From Gammaproteobacteria bacterium (GTDB taxonomy: Bacteria > Pseudomonadota > Gammaproteobacteria > Steroidobacterales > GCA-2729495): a stretch of 64,000 bases of DNA. How positions within the stretch are numbered: position 1 is the stretch's first letter; each line of letters opens with the position of its first letter. A program made the translations under genes and the position numbers. The notes under the pieces are model-generated. The model did not search any database, was not told the origin of the DNA, and saw only the letters and a program-made list of their open reading frames with translations. Below are positions 30,483 to 39,761 of the stretch, piece by piece. Location of the stretch: NCBI GenBank assembly GCA_024229935.1, contig JAAERX010000002.1, positions 62,001-126,000 of the forward strand, read 5' to 3'.

Positions 30483-30989
30483 TCAACCTGTGATGTCAGC
30501 AACTGACTTGCCACGTTTTGCAGCAATCCGCTCTGGTGACTGAGCTCCACGCAATGCATTAATTGTTGCACGCACCAGATTAATGGGATTACGTGAGCCA
30601 TAACTCTTTGCCAGCACATTACGCACACCTGCCGCTTCAAACACAGCACGCATAGCACCGCCAGCAATTACACCAGTACCTTCAGATGCTGGCTGCATAT
30701 AAACCTTAGTTGCGCCATGACGACCAATCATCTCGTAATGCAACGTGTCATCTTTTAGTGATACACGTTCAAGCTGATTTCTAGCTGCCTGCATTGCCTT
30801 CTGAATAGCCAGAGGCACTTCACGAGCCTTACCGTAACCGAAACCAACGCGGCCTTTACCATCACCAACAACTGTCAATGCAGTAAAACCAAACTGCCGA
30901 CCGCCTTTGACAACTTTAGCTACGCGGTTAATCGTAACGAGCTTTTCAATAAAGTCGTCGCCCGCACCCTGATGATCATGTTTTGCCAT
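30483..30989 (-). CDS. rpsE: Small ribosomal subunit protein S5
   Basis: S5 supports decoding accuracy and the mRNA entry helicase. The 168 residues contain the dsRBD-like N-domain ([20 protein letters not shown]) and the C-terminal domain with [20 protein letters not shown]. It is in the spc operon order rplR-rpsE-rpmD. Confidence 0.97.
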   Translation of the reverse strand: MAKHDHQGAGDDFIEKLVTINRVAKVVKGGRQFGFTALTVVGDGKGRVGFGYGKAREVPLAIQKAMQAARNQLERVSLKDDTLHYEMIGRHGATKVYMQPASEGTGVIAGGAMRAVFEAAGVRNVLAKSYGSRNPINLVRATINALRGAQSPERIAAKRGKSVADITG

Positions 30990-31002
30990 GTGTTTTACCC
31001 TG

Positions 31003-31356
31003 CTAGACCTTTAGGCCCTGCTCACGCGCCGCATCTGCAAGCGCCTTGACCCTACCGTGATAACGGAAACCCGAACGATCGAATGCCACCTGTTCAATAC
31101 CGGCTGATTTAGCTTTGTCAGCTATTGCTTTACCAACTGCCTGTGCAGCTTCAACGTTGCCAGTACCCTTCAAAGACTTACGCATATCAGCTTGTATGGT
31201 CGATGCACTCACGATGACAGTACTGCCATCTGCCGCAATAACCTGCGCATAAATATGCTGCGATGTACGATGCACCGAAAGTCGGGGCACGCCCAGCTCC
31301 CGAATTTTTGCTCGGGTGCGACGGGCTCTGCGTAATCTGTTTTGTTTCTTGTCCAT
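31003..31356 (-). CDS. rplR: Large ribosomal subunit protein L18
   Basis: L18 binds 5S rRNA. The 117 residues start [20 protein letters not shown] and continue [20 protein letters not shown], ending in [20 protein letters not shown]. It is of standard size and place between rplF and rpsE. Confidence 0.97.
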   Translation of the reverse strand: MDKKQNRLRRARRTRAKIRELGVPRLSVHRTSQHIYAQVIAADGSTVIVSASTIQADMRKSLKGTGNVEAAQAVGKAIADKAKSAGIEQVAFDRSGFRYHGRVKALADAAREQGLKV

Positions 31357-31412
31357 TACTCTTTACCGAAAATCTGTGAGATGTCAGTACATCACTTGCC
31401 TGAAACTGACTC

Positions 31413-31946
31413 TTATTTCTTCTTCGCTTCCTTAAGAACAACTCGTTCTCCGGCATAGCGAACGCCCTTACCTTTATAAGGCTCTGGCGGACGATAATGA
31501 CGAATCTCAGCCGCAACCTGCCCTACCTTTTGCTTATCAATACCTTTAACGACAATTTCAGTCTGGCTGGGTGTATCAATAGTGATACCCTCCGGGACGT
31601 CATAATTGACGGGGTGTGAAAAGCCCAGAGTCAGGTTTAGTTTCTTGCCCTGTATCTTGGCACGATAACCTACACCAACAAGCTCCAGCTTACGTTCAAA
31701 GCCCTCAGAAACACCGACAACCATGTTATTTACAAGCGAACGCATAGTACCGGTTACGGCACTTGCGAATCGGGAGCCACTTTTGGGCTCAAAGGTCGCA
31801 ACGTTGTCTGCAATATTCATTGTCACTTCTGAATTAAGCTCCAAGATCATTTCGCCCTTGGGGCCCTTAATCACTATTCCGGTGGGTGACTGGTTGATTT
31901 CTATGCCCTTAGGCAACTCAACCGGCATTTTTGCAACTCTGGACAT
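31413..31946 (-). CDS. rplF: Large ribosomal subunit protein L6
   Basis: L6 is a two-domain 50S protein near the factor-binding centre. The ATG at 31946 gives 177 residues starting [20 protein letters not shown] and ending in the conserved [20 protein letters not shown] segment. The open frame extends 25 codons upstream into rpsH and is not used. Confidence 0.96.
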   Translation of the reverse strand: MSRVAKMPVELPKGIEINQSPTGIVIKGPKGEMILELNSEVTMNIADNVATFEPKSGSRFASAVTGTMRSLVNNMVVGVSEGFERKLELVGVGYRAKIQGKKLNLTLGFSHPVNYDVPEGITIDTPSQTEIVVKGIDKQKVGQVAAEIRHYRPPEPYKGKGVRYAGERVVLKEAKKK

Positions 31947-31971
31947 GTTTCTTAACTCTGCTTCGTAACCA

Positions 31972-32370
31972 TCAGGCAACGATGCAGAGCACCTCCCCGC
32001 CAAAGCCTTTTGCACGAGCACTGCGATCTGACATCACACCTTCTGACGTTGAAACAATCGCAACGCCCAATCCGTTCATAACTTTAGGCAGTTCACTCTT
32101 GCCACGATAAATACGCAAACCTGGCTTACTGATTTTCTGAATTTTCTCAATGACCGGCTTGCCATCAAAGTAGCGAAGGGAAACCGTTAGTTCACGCTTG
32201 TTACCGGGCTGGTCTACAACCTCGAATCCATCAATGTAACCTTCTGCTTCCAACACGCCTGCGATGGATTCTTTAAGCTGTGATGACGGCATACTGACGG
32301 ATTCCAACGCAACGTTTTGTCCATTACGGATCCGTGTCAGCATATCGGCAATAGGGTCTGTCATGCTCAT
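31972..32370 (-). CDS. rpsH: Small ribosomal subunit protein S8
   Basis: S8 binds the central domain of 16S rRNA and, in E. coli, represses the spc operon. The 132 residues start [20 protein letters not shown] and end [12 protein letters not shown], with the conserved [16 protein letters not shown] loop. Confidence 0.97.
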   Translation of the reverse strand: MSMTDPIADMLTRIRNGQNVALESVSMPSSQLKESIAGVLEAEGYIDGFEVVDQPGNKRELTVSLRYFDGKPVIEKIQKISKPGLRIYRGKSELPKVMNGLGVAIVSTSEGVMSDRSARAKGFGGEVLCIVA

Positions 32371-32405
32371 ATTCGTGTCCTCATACCAGGGTTAAACAAG
32401 CAGCC

Positions 32406-32711
32406 TTACCAGCTTGCTTTGCGTAAGCCCGGAATATTTCCTTCCATTGTCTGCTCACGCAATTTTGTACGTGACAAACCAAATTTACGGTAGTAGCCCC
32501 TTGACCGGCCGGTTAATGCACAGCGACTCCGCTGACGAACCGGACTCGAGTCACGTGGCAGCTTTTTCAGCTTATCCATTGCTGCACGACGCTCATCATC
32601 ACTTGATGCTGGTGCGGCAATAACTCGCTTTAGTTCGGCACGCTTGGCAGCAAACCGCAGCACCATCTTCTGGCGCTTTGCTTCACGTGCGATCATGGAC
32701 TTCTTTGCCAT
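32406..32711 (-). CDS. rpsN: Small ribosomal subunit protein S14, zinc-free type
   Basis: The 101-residue long form of S14. It has one cysteine (in [19 protein letters not shown]) and no CxxC pairs, so it is the zinc-independent type. It lies between rplE and rpsH as in the standard spc operon. Confidence 0.97.
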   Translation of the reverse strand: MAKKSMIAREAKRQKMVLRFAAKRAELKRVIAAPASSDDERRAAMDKLKKLPRDSSPVRQRSRCALTGRSRGYYRKFGLSRTKLREQTMEGNIPGLRKASW

Positions 32712-32733
32712 ATTCTCTTACCTGGTTTCCGAT

Positions 32734-33273
32734 CTATTTCTTAAAAGGGAAGCTAAATGCATCTAGCAAGGCACGGCCCTGCTCATTATTTTTTGCTGTC
32801 GTGGTAATACAAATATCCATACCACGAACTGAATCAACGCTATCGTAATCAACCTCAGGAAATACGATCTGTTCCTGTACACCCATACTGTAGTTGCCAC
32901 GACCATCAAACGACTTGGGATTCAAACCACGAAAATCCCGAATACGTGGAATTGCAATACTGATTAAACGGTCAAGAAACTCATACATCTGATCTCGCCG
33001 TAGTGTTACTTTGCAACCGATAGGGTAGTTGTCCCGAATCTTAAAGGATGCAACTGACTTACGTGCAAGCGTCACCATTGCTTTCTGACCAGCAATCAGA
33101 GTCATATCACCAACGGCCTTTTCAATAATCTTCTTATCATTGACAGCCTCACCTACACCCATATTAAGCGTAATTTTGGTGATTTTCGGGACCTCCATAA
33201 CGTTCTTTAGACCAAGCTCTTCTTGAAGCTTGGGCATAACGGTGGTCTTGTAGTATTCCTGCAACCTGGACAT
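32734..33273 (-). CDS. rplE: Large ribosomal subunit protein L5
   Basis: L5 binds 5S rRNA and contacts the P-site tRNA and S13. The 179 residues start [20 protein letters not shown] and contain [20 protein letters not shown] and [20 protein letters not shown]. Typical length. Confidence 0.97.
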   Translation of the reverse strand: MSRLQEYYKTTVMPKLQEELGLKNVMEVPKITKITLNMGVGEAVNDKKIIEKAVGDMTLIAGQKAMVTLARKSVASFKIRDNYPIGCKVTLRRDQMYEFLDRLISIAIPRIRDFRGLNPKSFDGRGNYSMGVQEQIVFPEVDYDSVDSVRGMDICITTTAKNNEQGRALLDAFSFPFKK

Positions 33274-33311
33274 TGTCTTTTACTCTGTCTTTCTCTTTAA
33301 AAGAAGCCTAA

Positions 33312-33632
33312 CTAAACGTCAACAACTTCATTATCCGATTTAAAGAATCGCACCTTGCGACCATCTTCAAGTGTCTTAACGCCAACCCGATCACCTTTAC
33401 CGCTGACAGGGTTGAACAGCATCACATTAGAAATGTGGATAGCTCGAGCCTCATCAATAATTCCACCCTGCACACCCGCATTTGGGTTGCCCTTCTGGTG
33501 TTTCTTTACAATATTGACGCCTTCAACCAGCACCGTATCGTCTTCATCATTGATACGAATCACGGTACCGCGCCGGCCTTTATCTTTGCCTGCGATAACG
33601 ATCACTTCGTCATTTCTTTTAATTCTGTTCAT
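33312..33632 (-). CDS. rplX: Large ribosomal subunit protein L24
   Basis: L24 initiates 50S assembly. The chosen ATG at 33632 gives 106 residues starting MNRIKRNDEVIVIAGKDKGR, with the KOW motif at the start. The frame is open further upstream, but those residues are unlike L24 and overlap rplN. Confidence 0.95.
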   Translation of the reverse strand: MNRIKRNDEVIVIAGKDKGRRGTVIRINDEDDTVLVEGVNIVKKHQKGNPNAGVQGGIIDEARAIHISNVMLFNPVSGKGDRVGVKTLEDGRKVRFFKSDNEVVDV

Positions 33633-33666
33633 GGTTCTATCAGTACCTGTTCCGGACGCCTCTAAA

Positions 33667-34035
33667 CTAAAGAACCTCAGGAGCCAGAGAAACAATCTTC
33701 ATAAACTTGCCGGCACGTAATTCACGTGTAACCGGGCCAAAAATACGTGTGCCAATTGGCTCAAGTTTGGCATTCAGCAAAACAGCTGCATTGCCATCAA
33801 AACGGATCAGAGAACCGTCTGCTCTGCGTACGCCCTTTCGAGTACGCACAACAACTGCGTTATAAACTTCACCCTTCTTAACGCGTCCACGAGGAATTGC
33901 ATCTTTAATACTGACCTTGATGACATCACCAATGCCTGCATAACGGCGCTTGGAACCACCAAGAACCTTGATACACATCACACGCCGTGCACCGCTGTTA
34001 TCGGCTGCGTTAAGGACTGTTTGCATCTGAATCAT
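33667..34035 (-). CDS. rplN: Large ribosomal subunit protein L14
   Basis: A 122-residue protein that forms an intersubunit bridge with 16S rRNA. It begins [20 protein letters not shown] and ends [18 protein letters not shown]; the block [20 protein letters not shown] is intact. It is the first gene of the spc group. Confidence 0.97.
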   Translation of the reverse strand: MIQMQTVLNAADNSGARRVMCIKVLGGSKRRYAGIGDVIKVSIKDAIPRGRVKKGEVYNAVVVRTRKGVRRADGSLIRFDGNAAVLLNAKLEPIGTRIFGPVTRELRAGKFMKIVSLAPEVL

Positions 34036-34068
34036 GTTTGATCACCGAACGGCCCAGGCCGTTTTCCC

Positions 34069-34362
34069 TTACGCTTTAGCGCGCCCAATAATTTCAACTA
34101 GGCGCCAGGATTTATTTTTTGAAAAAGGTCTGCATTCCGCAATTACTACCTTGTCACCTTCATTGCATGAGTTATCTTCATCATGGGCCATGTAGCGGGT
34201 TGTACGGCGCATGTATTTACCATACAAAGGGTGCTTAACCAGGCGCTCAACAGATACAGATACTGACTTATCCATCTTGCTACTAGTTACCTTGCCGGTA
34301 ACTGTGCGTAACTTGCCGTCTTCAGCGTTTTCACTCACTGCATTTTCTGCCTTGTCATTCAT
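34069..34362 (-). CDS. rpsQ: Small ribosomal subunit protein S17 with acidic N-terminal extension
   Basis: S17 is a primary 16S rRNA binder with an OB fold. The core runs from [20 protein letters not shown] to the end. The protein has 97 residues against 84 in E. coli, because of an acidic lead of about 16 residues ([16 protein letters not shown]). The ATG overlaps the rpmC stop (ATGA), so the longer start is well supported. Confidence 0.95.
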   Translation of the reverse strand: MNDKAENAVSENAEDGKLRTVTGKVTSSKMDKSVSVSVERLVKHPLYGKYMRRTTRYMAHDEDNSCNEGDKVVIAECRPFSKNKSWRLVEIIGRAKA

Positions 34363-34577
34363 TTAGAAGCACCTGCTTGACTAGATGCCTCAATTTCCTT
34401 TGCCCGCAGTACTGTTTTTACCCGTGCAATACTCTTACGCACCTTTCGGTACTGGTCTGGACGCGCCATCTGCCCCGTAGCCTGCTGCATACGCAGATTG
34501 AATTGCTCACGACGAAGGCCAACAAGCTCTTCAAGCAATTCATTCTGGCTCTTATTTTGAAGTTCACTTGCGTTCAT
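34359..34577 (-). CDS. rpmC: Large ribosomal subunit protein L29
   Basis: A 72-residue, two-helix protein next to the peptide exit, part of the SRP and trigger-factor docking site. It starts [20 protein letters not shown] and contains [20 protein letters not shown]. The ATG overlaps the rplP stop. Confidence 0.96.
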   Translation of the reverse strand: MNASELQNKSQNELLEELVGLRREQFNLRMQQATGQMARPDQYRKVRKSIARVKTVLRAKEIEASSQAGASK

Positions 34578-34990
34578 TAGATTACCTGCCGGCTCACAAA
34601 CCGCGTTGCAAAAGGCAGCTTAGATGCCGCCAACGTGAAGGCTTCTCGTGCCACATCTTCAGACACACCTTCCATTTCATATAAAATTTTGCCTGGCTGA
34701 ATCTGGGCAACCCAATATTCAACGCTACCCTTACCCTTACCCTGGCGCACTTCCAGAGGTTTCTTTGTAATAGGTTTATCAGGAAAAACTCGAATCCAGA
34801 TCTTTCCGCCACGCTTAATATGACGGGTCATCGCACGACGAGCCGCTTCTATCTGACGCGCTGTCAAACGACCACGACTGGTTGCTTTCAAGCCAAACTC
34901 GCCAAAAGCTACTGTACTTCCGCGATGCGCAAGACCGCGATTGCGGCCCTTCATCTGTTTGCGGAATTTTGTTCGTTTAGGTTGAAGCAT
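34577..34990 (-). CDS. rplP: Large ribosomal subunit protein L16
   Basis: L16 organises the A-site tRNA region of the 50S subunit. The 137 residues start [20 protein letters not shown] and contain [20 protein letters not shown]. The arginine of RVFPDKPIT that YcfD-type oxygenases hydroxylate in E. coli is not at an obviously altered site. Confidence 0.97.
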   Translation of the reverse strand: MLQPKRTKFRKQMKGRNRGLAHRGSTVAFGEFGLKATSRGRLTARQIEAARRAMTRHIKRGGKIWIRVFPDKPITKKPLEVRQGKGKGSVEYWVAQIQPGKILYEMEGVSEDVAREAFTLAASKLPFATRFVSRQVI

Positions 34991-34999
34991 TTACGTGTC

Positions 35000-35683
35000 C
35001 TATCGTCCAGCCTGCTCAGCAGCCGGCTTAATAACTTCCTGCTGTCCGCCTATTACTTCACCACGGAAAATCCAGACCTTCACGCCAATAATTCCATAGG
35101 TAGTCATTGCTTCAGAAAATCCATAATCAATGTCTGCTCGGAATGTATGCAATGGCACTCTACCTTCTCGATACCACTCTGAGCGGGCAATCTCTGCGCC
35201 ATTTAAACGACCGCCTACTTTTACCTTGATACCTTCAGCACCAAGACGCATGGTGTTGGTCACTGCACGCTTCATAGCGCGCCGGAACATCACCCGACGC
35301 TCAAGTTGCTGGGCAATACCTTCTGCAACCAGCTGAGCATCCAGTTCAGGCTTACGGATTTCAGAGATATTAAGACGTACATCCTGCAGCGGCAGGTTGA
35401 TCATCTTGCATATTTCTGCACGTAATTTCTCAATATCTTCGCCCTTCTTACCTATAACAATACCCGGTCGTGCGGTATGAACAGTAATACTGGCCTTACG
35501 TGCTGGTCGCTCAATCTGTATACGACTAACTGAAGCCTCTTTAAGCTGCTTCCTCAGAAATGCACGCACCTGAAAATCCTCAAATACGTATTTTGAATAT
35601 TGCTTACTATCTGCATACCAAGTAGAAGTCCAATCTCTGGTGATACCAAGACGGATGCCAATCGGATGTACTTTCTGGCCCAT
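35000..35683 (-). CDS. rpsC: Small ribosomal subunit protein S3
   Basis: S3 forms part of the mRNA entry site. The 227 residues have the KH domain ([20 protein letters not shown]) at about 50-100 and the C-terminal domain with GLRK-type rRNA contacts ([20 protein letters not shown]). Start and length are standard. Confidence 0.97.
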   Translation of the reverse strand: MGQKVHPIGIRLGITRDWTSTWYADSKQYSKYVFEDFQVRAFLRKQLKEASVSRIQIERPARKASITVHTARPGIVIGKKGEDIEKLRAEICKMINLPLQDVRLNISEIRKPELDAQLVAEGIAQQLERRVMFRRAMKRAVTNTMRLGAEGIKVKVGGRLNGAEIARSEWYREGRVPLHTFRADIDYGFSEAMTTYGIIGVKVWIFRGEVIGGQQEVIKPAAEQAGR

Positions 35684-35692
35684 ATTGGTTCC

Positions 35693-36025
35693 TTATTCGT
35701 CCGCGACCTGAACAATGATGTGGCTATTACGCTTAATAATTCGCGTACCACGACCTTTAGCTCGGGCGCGATATCGTCGCAATCCCGGACCTTCATTTAT
35801 TTCTATGCAGCTAACCTTAAGCTCATCGATGTCAGCACCATGATTGTGCTCAGCATTGGCAATAGCAGACTCAAGAACCTTCTTGAGCATTGCAGCACCC
35901 TTCTTTGGCATAAAACTCAGCGTTTGCAGAGCACTGCCAACAGGTTTACCGCGCACAACGTCAGCAACCAATCGAACCTTTTGGGCCGAGATAGGTGCAT
36001 AACTTAATTTTGCAGAAACACGCAT
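35693..36025 (-). CDS. rplV: Large ribosomal subunit protein L22
   Basis: L22 lines the exit tunnel with a beta-hairpin loop. The ATG at 36025 gives 110 residues starting [20 protein letters not shown]; the tunnel loop is [20 protein letters not shown]. The upstream extension of the open frame overlaps rpsS and is rejected. No macrolide-type loop deletion is visible. Confidence 0.95.
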   Translation of the reverse strand: MRVSAKLSYAPISAQKVRLVADVVRGKPVGSALQTLSFMPKKGAAMLKKVLESAIANAEHNHGADIDELKVSCIEINEGPGLRRYRARAKGRGTRIIKRNSHIIVQVADE

Positions 36026-36035
36026 CGTTGCTTTC

Positions 36036-36308
36036 CTACTTCGTCTTCCGGTCACCAGAGTGACCTCTGTACGTACGGGTACCAGCAAACTCACCTAGTT
36101 TGTGGCCCACCATGTTCTCAGAAACAAGCACTGGCACATGATCACGGCCGTTATGCACAGCAATGGTCAGCCCAATCATGTCAGGAATAATCATCGAACG
36201 GCGCGACCAGGTCTTTACTGGTTTGCGACTATTGCTAGCCACTGCTGCCTGGACTTTCTTTTCCAGGTGCCCATCTATGAAAGGACCTTTTTTAATCGAT
36301 CGTGGCAC
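36036..36308 (-). CDS. rpsS: Small ribosomal subunit protein S19
   Basis: S19 sits in the 30S head near S13. The 90 residues from a GTG start read [20 protein letters not shown] onwards, ending [21 protein letters not shown] is the only start consistent with the conserved N-terminus. Confidence 0.96.
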   Translation of the reverse strand: MPRSIKKGPFIDGHLEKKVQAAVASNSRKPVKTWSRRSMIIPDMIGLTIAVHNGRDHVPVLVSENMVGHKLGEFAGTRTYRGHSGDRKTK

Positions 36309-36335
36309 GTCTAAACTCTCCGTTTCCGTTACCTG

Positions 36336-37166
36336 TTACTTACGCCGCTTGCGTCCACGGGCAATCATCTTGTCCGTACGCTTATTGCTGCGAGTCTTAT
36401 AACCCTTAGTGGGCACGCCCCATGGAGATACCGGATGCCGGCCCCCTGATGTACGTCCTTCACCACCACCATGTGGGTGATCAACCGGGTTCATGGCTAC
36501 ACCACGAACTGTTGGCCTAACACCCTGCCAGCGTTTTGCTCCGGCCTTGCCGAGCTTCCGCAGGTTGTGTTCGTTATGACCCACTTCACCAACTGTGGCG
36601 CGGCAGTCAACATGAATCTTGCGCATCTCACCTGAACGCATACGAAGGGTAGCGTAAGCACCTTCACGTGCAGCAAGCTGCGCTGTACCACCAGCAGCAC
36701 GAACCAGCTGACCACCTTTACCAGGCTTCAGCTCTATACAGTGCACCTGCGTACCAACGGGAATATTACGGATAGGTAATGCATTACCCGGCTTAATCGG
36801 CACATCTTTACCTGACAAAATAGGGTCACCTGCACGACAACCCTTTGGTGCCAGGATATAACGACGCTCACCATCGACGTACAACACCAATGCAAGATGA
36901 GCACTACGATTTGGATCATATTCAATCCGCTCTACCTTGCCCGGTATCCCATCTTTATTGCGCTTGAAATCAACAAGACGGTAATGCCGCTTATGGCCAC
37001 CGCCCTTATGGCGAGTGGTAATACGACCAGCATTATTACGGCCGCCTGTTTTTGACAGCGTGGCAGTCAGACCCGATTGAGGTGCACCCTTGTGCAACTG
37101 TGGGCTGTTTACCCGAACCGTAAAACGACGTCCTGGTGATGTTGGTTTTAATTGTTGCAGTGACAT
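36336..37166 (-). CDS. rplB: Large ribosomal subunit protein L2
   Basis: L2 is close to the peptidyl-transferase centre and is needed for subunit joining. The 276 residues contain [20 protein letters not shown] and the conserved C-terminal [20 protein letters not shown], with its functional histidine. Confidence 0.97.
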   Translation of the reverse strand: MSLQQLKPTSPGRRFTVRVNSPQLHKGAPQSGLTATLSKTGGRNNAGRITTRHKGGGHKRHYRLVDFKRNKDGIPGKVERIEYDPNRSAHLALVLYVDGERRYILAPKGCRAGDPILSGKDVPIKPGNALPIRNIPVGTQVHCIELKPGKGGQLVRAAGGTAQLAAREGAYATLRMRSGEMRKIHVDCRATVGEVGHNEHNLRKLGKAGAKRWQGVRPTVRGVAMNPVDHPHGGGEGRTSGGRHPVSPWGVPTKGYKTRSNKRTDKMIARGRKRRK

Positions 37167-37187
37167 GTTCGTTAATCCTTAACGTCT

Positions 37188-37505
37188 TTATTCAGCGCCG
37201 AGAAAGTCAATGTCATGACCTTCAGCAAGAGTGACGTAAGCTTTTTTCCAGTCAGCACGTTTACCAAGAGTCTGGCCAAAACGCTTGATCTTGCCTCGAA
37301 CATTCGAGACCTGAACATTTTCAACCTTGACTTCGAACATCATTTCGACAGCCTGGGCGATTTCCTTCTTCGTTGAATCTCGACGCACCTTGAAACAAAT
37401 CTGATTGTGTTTTTCTGCGGCAAGACTGCTTTTCTCAGACACATGAGGCCCAACAAGTACAGTCATCAAGCGCTCCTGATTCATTGCCTTGGTAGTGCTA
37501 CTCAT
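37188..37505 (-). CDS. rplW: Large ribosomal subunit protein L23
   Basis: L23 is at the exit of the peptide tunnel and docks trigger factor and SRP. The 105-residue protein contains the family core [20 protein letters not shown] and the loop [20 protein letters not shown]. The ATG at 37505 overlaps the rplD stop (ATGA). Confidence 0.96.
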   Translation of the reverse strand: MSSTTKAMNQERLMTVLVGPHVSEKSSLAAEKHNQICFKVRRDSTKKEIAQAVEMMFEVKVENVQVSNVRGKIKRFGQTLGKRADWKKAYVTLAEGHDIDFLGAE

Positions 37506-38107
37506 ACCAGACTCTCCTCAAGCGCCTTGATCGCATCTTCAGTCGCAATCACTTTGTCAAAACGAATCAGGCTAACCGGATTTACTTCGCGTAAATCAAG
37601 TACATCTACGTAAGGCAGATTACGTGCCGCCAGACATAATTTTGTTTTGTAGCTTTTAACCAAAATAAGGACATTACGACCTACGTTAAGCTCATCAAGC
37701 TTGGCGGCTAACAACTTTGTACGTGGCTCTTCAAGTTTAATCTTGTCAATAACAAGCAGCCGGTCCTGACGAACCAGCTCTGACAAAATTGAACGCATGG
37801 CTGCACGATACATTTTGCGATTAACTTTCTGACTGTAATCACGTGGCTTGGCAGCAAATGTACGACCACCACCAACCCAAATTGGGCTGCGGGTAGTACC
37901 TGCACGGGCACGACCTGTACCCTTCTGCGCCCATGGCTTAGCACCGCCGCCACGAACAGCGGCACGATTTTTCTGGCCTTTGGTACCACTGCGACCTTTA
38001 GCACGGAATGCAGTAACAACCTGATGCACAAGCGCCTGGTTAAAGTCTGCAGCAAAGGCTGTGTCATCAACTTCTACCTTGCCACCAGATTGGGTATTTA
38101 ATTTCAT
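37502..38107 (-). CDS. rplD: Large ribosomal subunit protein L4
   Basis: L4 reaches into the exit tunnel and, in E. coli, regulates the S10 operon by binding its leader to stop both transcription and translation. The 201 residues have the tunnel loop region [20 protein letters not shown] followed by [20 protein letters not shown]. It lies after rplC, downstream of the structured leader at 38846-39113. Confidence 0.97.
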   Translation of the reverse strand: MKLNTQSGGKVEVDDTAFAADFNQALVHQVVTAFRAKGRSGTKGQKNRAAVRGGGAKPWAQKGTGRARAGTTRSPIWVGGGRTFAAKPRDYSQKVNRKMYRAAMRSILSELVRQDRLLVIDKIKLEEPRTKLLAAKLDELNVGRNVLILVKSYKTKLCLAARNLPYVDVLDLREVNPVSLIRFDKVIATEDAIKALEESLV

Positions 38108-38122
38108 ATCGTGGAACCCGGC

Positions 38123-38845
38123 TTAAGACGCCTGAGCCTCCTCAGCATCATTAGTAGCATCCGGCTGTTCAGGCTCAACTACAGGTGGCACCCAAGCCTG
38201 CGCTTCAGGGTGTTTCATGGAGGGCTTGATAACAATACGGGCCTGCTTGTGGCCTGGGACAGCACCCTTAACTAGGATGAGATTACGCTCGGCATCTACA
38301 CGAACAACTTCAAGATTCTGGGTGGTACAGCTTTCGTTACCCATATGGCCAGACATCTTCTTGCCTTTAAAGACACGACCAGGAGACTGATTCTGACCAA
38401 TAGACCCGGGCGCTCTATGTGCCAGAGAGTTACCGTGGGTGGCATCCTGTCCGCGGAAATTCCAGCGCTTAATGGCGCCAGCATAACCCTTACCGATAGA
38501 GGTGCCAGATACATCAACCATCTGACCTTCTTCAAAGCGTTCCACTGTAATTTCGACGCCAGGCTCAAATGCTTCTAATTGAGATTCTTCGATTCGGAAT
38601 TCGAACAGGCCTTCGCCCAACTCAGACGATGCAGCTGCATATTGCCCGGCTTCTGTACGAGTTACTTGTGACGCTTTTTTTGTACCCGTGGTGACCTGCA
38701 ACGCAACGTAACCGTCGCTGTCTGTGGTCTTAATCCGTGTCACTCTGTTAGGAAGGGCTTGAAGCACGGTAACAGGTATCGACCTGCCGTCTTCAGTAAA
38801 TACGCGGGTCATGCCGCATTTTCGCCCTACGAGACCGATAGCCAT
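38123..38845 (-). CDS. rplC: Large ribosomal subunit protein L3 with acidic C-terminal tail
   Basis: L3 is an early assembly protein reaching toward the peptidyl-transferase centre. It has 240 residues against about 209 in E. coli. The extra length is a proline/acid-rich tail ending [19 protein letters not shown]. The central [20 protein letters not shown] keeps the glutamine that the methyltransferase PrmB modifies in E. coli. It is the first gene after the leader with its own promoter, about 270 nt downstream. Confidence 0.95.
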   Translation of the reverse strand: MAIGLVGRKCGMTRVFTEDGRSIPVTVLQALPNRVTRIKTTDSDGYVALQVTTGTKKASQVTRTEAGQYAAASSELGEGLFEFRIEESQLEAFEPGVEITVERFEEGQMVDVSGTSIGKGYAGAIKRWNFRGQDATHGNSLAHRAPGSIGQNQSPGRVFKGKKMSGHMGNESCTTQNLEVVRVDAERNLILVKGAVPGHKQARIVIKPSMKHPEAQAWVPPVVEPEQPDATNDAEEAQAS

Positions 38846-39113
38846 TGGTCGTAACCTCTGTCAGATCAGTTCCATCACTTGCTTTCAAGTGAAAGAGACT
38901 GAACTAAACCGATAAAGCTGTTCATAAACAAGGGTCAGCCCCCGTCTCTGGTGTCACGACCAGCTTTAGCCAGTCGTGGCGAACTCAGAATCGAAGTCTG
39001 ACCCGGTGGAATCCATTCGTGCTTGGCGTTTTTATGTTCGCCTTTAGCAACAACTAGAGCAAAGTAAGGCCCGACACAGGTTAAATCCTGCACCGAACCC
39101 TAAAGAGCCGGAA
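38846..39113 (-). ncRNA. Structured leader upstream of rplC (displaced S10-type leader?)
   Basis: The stretch from the promoter at 39114 to the rplC start is about 268 nt, has no gene, and contains clear RNA hairpins. A 10-bp stem-loop (CACGACTGGC, loop TAAA, then GCTGGTCGTG on the minus strand) lies at 38955-38978. A 7-bp stem TCACTTG/CAAGTGA with loop AAAG lies at 38875-38892. In E. coli the L4-responsive leader precedes rpsJ; here it would precede rplC. Binding of L4 is inferred only from position. Confidence 0.5.
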
Positions 39114-39141
39114 AGTATAGCAGGATTTCCTGCTAGTTCAA
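39114..39141 (-). promoter_or_regulatory. Internal promoter between rpsJ and rplC
   Basis: On the minus strand TTGAAC (39136-39141) and TATACT (39114-39119) are separated by 16 bp. It begins just after the rpsJ stop and would start transcription near 39107, giving a leader of about 260 nt to rplC. Confidence 0.6.
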
Positions 39142-39144
39142 TTT

Positions 39145-39459
39145 CTAATTAAGCTTAATTTGAACATCCACACCAGCTGGTAATTCCAGCTTCATGAGGG
39201 CGTCCACTGTCTTGTCTGTTGGCTCCACAATATCCATGAGCCGCTTGTGGGTCCGTAATTCATACTGATCCCGGGCATCCTTATTGACGTGCGGTGATGT
39301 CAACACTGTAAAGCGCTCCATCTTAGTTGGCAGAGGGATGGGGCCCTTTACCTGGGCACCTGTACGCTTCGCCGTTTCAACAATTTCCTTAGTGGAGTTG
39401 TCGATAAGCCTGTGATCAAAGGCTTTCAACCTGATTCGAATATTTTGATTAGTCGCCAA
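39145..39459 (-). CDS. rpsJ: Small ribosomal subunit protein S10 (TTG start)
   Basis: S10 (NusE) is in the 30S head and also joins NusB in antitermination. From TTG at 39459 the protein is [20 protein letters not shown] and so on, 104 residues, almost the E. coli length. No ATG gives a sensible N-terminus: the in-frame ATG at 39528 falls in the -10 box of the promoter. The 3' end has [20 protein letters not shown]. It is separated from rplC by 299 bp and from fusA by 302 bp. Confidence 0.93.
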   Translation of the reverse strand: MATNQNIRIRLKAFDHRLIDNSTKEIVETAKRTGAQVKGPIPLPTKMERFTVLTSPHVNKDARDQYELRTHKRLMDIVEPTDKTVDALMKLELPAGVDVQIKLN

Positions 39460-39481
39460 TTTAGTAACCCAATGTTTTATA

Positions 39482-39495
39482 AGACTTTTTAGTCT
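39482..39495 (-). other. Small hairpin in rpsJ leader
   Basis: AGACT, four-base loop, AGTCT forms a short stem in the leader about 25 nt before the TTG start of rpsJ. It could affect initiation; a role is only a guess. Confidence 0.35.
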
Positions 39496-39526
39496 ATTTA
39501 CTTTCTGCCGCCTCAAACGGTTGCGC

Positions 39527-39555
39527 ATCGTACCTAAAGAACCGCGGGAAAGCAA
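39527..39555 (-). promoter_or_regulatory. Promoter of rpsJ
   Basis: TTGCTT (39550-39555) and TACGAT (39527-39532) are separated by exactly 17 bp on the minus strand. Predicted start is near 39520, leaving a leader of about 60 nt before the TTG codon of rpsJ. Confidence 0.75.
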
Positions 39556-39761
39556 CGGAAACCAAGGATTTCAGAGGTTAAATGACACTATTTTTCTATT
39601 CAGACATAGCCTAAGCAGAAAGACATCTGGCGGAATTTGTAGCGGCACTTGTGGCTGAGTGAGAGCCCGGTGACTTCGTTCGCCGACAAACACCAAAACT
39701 TCAAAGGGCTTTGATTGCCAGAGGCTGGGCCAGAAAAATGACACAGCGCAATATAAAGGCT

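Larger units (their letters stand above)
39460..39761 (-). promoter_or_regulatory. fusA-rpsJ spacer with rpsJ promoter; no tuf
   Basis: Most gammaproteobacteria have a tuf gene here; these 302 bp hold none and show no translated remnant of elongation factor Tu. The rpsJ promoter and leader occupy the 3' side. I saw no strong terminator after fusA, so read-through into rpsJ is possible. Confidence 0.7.

Noticed and set aside
39526-39528. In-frame ATG as the rpsJ start
   Set aside because: It overlaps the -10 box TACGAT; the resulting extra residues are unlike S10.
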